Below, piece after piece: positions 5,749 to 7,867 of a DNA stretch of 7,867 nt; positions within the stretch are counted from its first letter, which is position 1, and each line of letters opens with the position of its first letter. This stretch comes from Anaerolineales bacterium (GTDB lineage: Bacteria > Chloroflexota > Anaerolineae > Anaerolineales > UBA11657): positions 1-7,867 of the forward strand of contig CANNEJ010000059.1 of NCBI GenBank assembly GCA_947503585.1. The letters are read 5' to 3'. The notes under the pieces were generated by a model, which was not told the origin of the DNA, did no database searches, and saw nothing but the letters and a program-made list of their open reading frames with translations. The position numbers and the translations under genes were made by a program.

Positions 5749-7602
5749 CTAAGCACAAGAATAGTTTACCAGAGCCGCTTTGCGCGAAGATTCCCGCACC
5801 GGCCGCGCAACTGCTGCCATCATGCGGGCGGCAGCCGCACTGCCTGCCCGCGCCACGCATTCCAGTACCAGCATAGCCCACAAGGCCACGCCGCCCAGCT
5901 TCACCCCATTGCGCGTCTCAGGGCGCAGCCAGTGCAGCAGTGGCGCAGAGAAGCCGCGCTTGGGGCGCGCCAAAACCGCGGGCGGCAGCAGCGCAGCCAC
6001 GGCAGCGCGCAACAGGCGCTTGCCCAGCCGAAATTCCGCCGGCATGCCCGCCGCCAGCTCCACCAGCTCGTGATCCAAAAGCGGCGGGCGCACCTCCAGC
6101 GAAACCGCCATGCTCGCACGGTCAACTTTTGTGAGAATGTCATCGGGCAAATAGGTGTGCACATCGGCGTACTGGGCTTGTGATAGCAGATCGAGGTCGG
6201 CACGCCAGTGTGCGCGCCAGTGCCAGTAGTTGTCGTAGTCATGGAACTCGTGCGCCAGCTCCGGCAGCAGGTGCGGCTTTTGGAAGCTCTTGATTTTTGC
6301 AAGCAGCGCGCCATAGCGATCCGGACCGTGCTTGCCGCGCACATCCAGATGCAGGCGGTTCATCAGCCCGGCCACGCGCGGCAGGCGCGCAAGCGGCACA
6401 AACGCAGGCAGCAGCACGCGCTCGTATAGCGCAGCCGGCACGCGCTGCGCTGCCATATCCAGCCACTGCTGCTGCCAGCGGTAACCGCCAAATAGTTCGT
6501 CGCCGCCATCGCCAGAGAGCACCACCTTTACATGCTGCGCCGCCAGCCGCGCCACGGCCAGCGTGGGCATGCCGGAGGCGTCGGCGAACGGCTGGTCGTA
6601 GAGCTGCAGCATCTGCTGCAGTCCCTCGGCCAGCGACGCTTGCGTGCACACCTGGTCGCGATGCAGCGTTCCAAATGCAGCCGCGCTGGCCCGCGCTGCG
6701 GGCAGTTCTGAATGCACATCCACATCAAAACCAATGCTGAAGGTTTGCAGCTGTGCTCCGCCGGCTGCGCAAGCCAGCGCCGCAACGGCGCTGGAGTCCA
6801 CGCCACCGGAAAGCAGCAGCCCGACCGGCACATCTGCCAGCAGGTGCAGTTGCACGGCTTCGCGCAATTTAGCGCTTAGCGCCTCCACCGCCGGCAGCCA
6901 GCGCGCATGCAGCTGCGGGTCGCTTGTGCCCAGCGGCGCACCCCAGTTCTCAAGTTTCCAATAGCAGGCAAGGCGCTGCGTGCCATCGGCTTCAATCTCC
7001 AGCGTGTGCGCCGGCGGCAGCTGCCGGATTGAGCGATAGGCAGTTTTCGGCGTGGGAATATATAAGTAGGTGAGGTAGTCCCACAGGGCGCTGTGATCGG
7101 GCTGCAAGTCCAGATTCGGCAGGCCAAGCAGGGCCTTGATTTCAGACGCAAAGCCAAAGCGTGCGCCCGCTCCGCAATAGTAGAGCGGCTTGATGCCCAG
7201 CCGGTCGCGCGCCAGAAACAGCTTGCGCGTGCGCTGGTCCCACAACGCAATCGCAAACATGCCGCGCAGGCGCTGCACCACCTGCGCGCCCCATTCTTCA
7301 TAGCCATGCAGCACGCACTCCGAATCCGTGCGCGAACTAAAGACATGCCCGCGCCGCTCAAGTTCCACCCGCAGTGCCTGGTGGTTATAGATCTCACCAT
7401 TGAACACAAGCCAGAGCGTGCCGGCCTCGTTGCACATTGGCTGCTGCCCCGCGGGGGTCAAATCAATTATTGCCAGCCGCCGGAATCCCAGCTCACATGT
7501 GTCGTCATGCCAGGCACCCGCCGCATCTGGTCCACGATGCACCAAAGTAGCGGTCGCCGCCGCAGCGCTGCCCCAGTTAAGTGTTCCGCAGATGCCGCAC
7601 AC
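5749..7602 (-). CDS. asnB: Glutamine-hydrolysing asparagine synthetase (AsnB type)
   Basis: The enzyme transfers ammonia from glutamine to aspartate with ATP, giving asparagine, AMP and PPi; some relatives amidate other carboxylates. The class II glutaminase domain occupies about residues 2-200. It has the nucleophile Cys2 in MCGICG, HRGPD (22-26), RRLAIIDL (41-48), FNGEIYN (67-73) and the TDSE loop. The synthetase domain carries the ATP-pyrophosphatase loop SGGVDSS (265-271), SGDGGDELFGGY (363-374) and YLPDDILTKVDRASMAVSLE (484-503). The frame is open up to an ATG at 7689, but the nucleophile Cys must be residue 2 after Met removal, so I chose the GTG at 7602. Only a weak GGAAA lies 10-14 bases before it. 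The product is then 617 residues. After PKRGFSAPLLHWL (547-559) the distance to LWAMLVLE is only about 15 residues, much less than usual, suggesting an internal C-terminal loss. It leads the likely asnB-moaD-aor transcript. Confidence 0.93.
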   Translation of the reverse strand: MCGICGTLNWGSAAAATATLVHRGPDAAGAWHDDTCELGFRRLAIIDLTPAGQQPMCNEAGTLWLVFNGEIYNHQALRVELERRGHVFSSRTDSECVLHGYEEWGAQVVQRLRGMFAIALWDQRTRKLFLARDRLGIKPLYYCGAGARFGFASEIKALLGLPNLDLQPDHSALWDYLTYLYIPTPKTAYRSIRQLPPAHTLEIEADGTQRLACYWKLENWGAPLGTSDPQLHARWLPAVEALSAKLREAVQLHLLADVPVGLLLSGGVDSSAVAALACAAGGAQLQTFSIGFDVDVHSELPAARASAAAFGTLHRDQVCTQASLAEGLQQMLQLYDQPFADASGMPTLAVARLAAQHVKVVLSGDGGDELFGGYRWQQQWLDMAAQRVPAALYERVLLPAFVPLARLPRVAGLMNRLHLDVRGKHGPDRYGALLAKIKSFQKPHLLPELAHEFHDYDNYWHWRAHWRADLDLLSQAQYADVHTYLPDDILTKVDRASMAVSLEVRPPLLDHELVELAAGMPAEFRLGKRLLRAAVAALLPPAVLARPKRGFSAPLLHWLRPETRNGVKLGGVALWAMLVLECVARAGSAAAARMMAAVARPVRESSRKAALVNYSCA

Positions 7603-7752
7603 TATCTTCGGTTTCCGATCAAATCTGCGCAGCGCCACATGTGCACAGCAACCATTCTGTGGGTTCCGCAGCCGCCCCACATATTGCATCTAGGAAATTT
7701 AAGTTGGGGACGCATAGATTGTGCCACTGCCACGAACAAACCCAATGCTACA
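7603..7752. other. Non-coding gap upstream of asnB
   Basis: These 150 bases separate the acetyltransferase stop from the asnB GTG. They are more A+T-rich than the genes around 7680-7750. No convincing paired -35/-10, terminator hairpin or riboswitch was found by eye, so the asnB promoter is unplaced. An in-frame 29-codon extension of asnB crosses part of it, but it is unlikely to be translated. Confidence 0.4.
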
Positions 7753-7867
7753 TCACGCGCCGGCTGCGCTGCCAGCGGCTGCCAGCAGCTTGCGGTAGCG
7801 CACAGCCCGCTCAACCTCCACAAACCCGAGCCGCTCATGCGCGGCCTGCGCGCTCGGGTTGGCAAGC
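7753..7867 (-). CDS. GNAT-family N-acetyltransferase, C-terminal fragment (5' end outside window)
   Basis: Only the last 37 codons plus a stop are visible. They read LANPSAQAAHERLGFVEVER followed by AVRYRKLLAAAGSAAGA. The pattern Asn-Pro-Ser-Ala...His-Glu-Arg-Leu-Gly-Phe...Tyr-Arg-Lys is the closing motif (motif B region) of many GNAT acetyltransferases, which move an acetyl group from acetyl-CoA to an amine. It resembles the phosphinothricin/RimI-like branches, but the substrate cannot be judged from this piece. The A- and G-rich Ala tail after RKLL is short. It runs in the same direction as asnB with a 150-base gap, so co-transcription is possible but unproven. Confidence 0.75.
   Translation of the reverse strand, partial: LANPSAQAAHERLGFVEVERAVRYRKLLAAAGSAAGA

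Noticed and set aside
7603..7689. 29-residue N-terminal extension of AsnB from the ATG at 7689
   Set aside because: The catalytic Cys would be residue 31 instead of 2, which is incompatible with the N-terminal nucleophile mechanism unless a propeptide is cleaved. The GTG directly before Cys is the simpler start.
7602..7865. 87-codon minus-strand frame at the right edge
   Set aside because: A different frame over the same bases gives a good GNAT C-terminal motif, while this one gives a Cys/Trp/Arg-rich sequence without a match.

Overview
The window is GC-rich, gene-dense bacterial chromosome. The GyrA and AsnB sequences and the MoaD-like plus aldehyde:ferredoxin oxidoreductase (AOR) pair recall the phylum Chloroflexota (Anaerolineae-type anaerobes or facultative anaerobes). 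That placement is from memory of family resemblance and was not tested by a search. There is no sign of phage, insertion sequence, CRISPR, tRNA or rRNA.

Layout, left to right. The 3' two thirds of gyrA (plus strand, 1-1764) converges on a minus-strand block that fills the rest of the window. Read in its own direction, right to left, that block is: the last 37 codons of a GNAT acetyltransferase (7867-7753), a glutamine-dependent asparagine synthetase (7602-5749), a small ubiquitin-like sulfur carrier of the MoaD/ThiS type (5719-5483), a tungsten-type AOR with an unusual lysine/alanine tail (5465-3255), ribosomal protein L19 (3068-2715) and glutamate racemase (2629-1841). asnB, the MoaD-like gene and the AOR gene are separated by only 29 and 17 bases and probably form one transcript. 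rplS has its own likely extended -10 promoter and a leader hairpin. murI follows after a clear hairpin terminator and starts with TTG.

How the parts fit. The MoaD-like protein and the AOR belong together: AOR enzymes carry a tungsten (or molybdenum) bis-pterin cofactor whose dithiolene sulfur is delivered by MoaD-type carriers. gyrA, rplS and murI are housekeeping genes (DNA topology, ribosome, peptidoglycan precursor). AsnB makes asparagine or amidates another carboxylate; its link to the AOR is unclear.

The most unusual item is the AOR. A complete catalytic body of about 637 residues, with all four iron-sulfur cysteines, is followed in frame by about 99 residues made almost only of Lys, Ala, Pro, Arg and Val, with no acidic residue. 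This resembles histone H1-like or AlgP-like tails and is not part of any AOR I know. Secondary points are a MoaD-like protein with two residues beyond its terminal Gly-Gly, an attenuator-like hairpin in the rplS leader, and an AsnB with a shortened C-terminal region.
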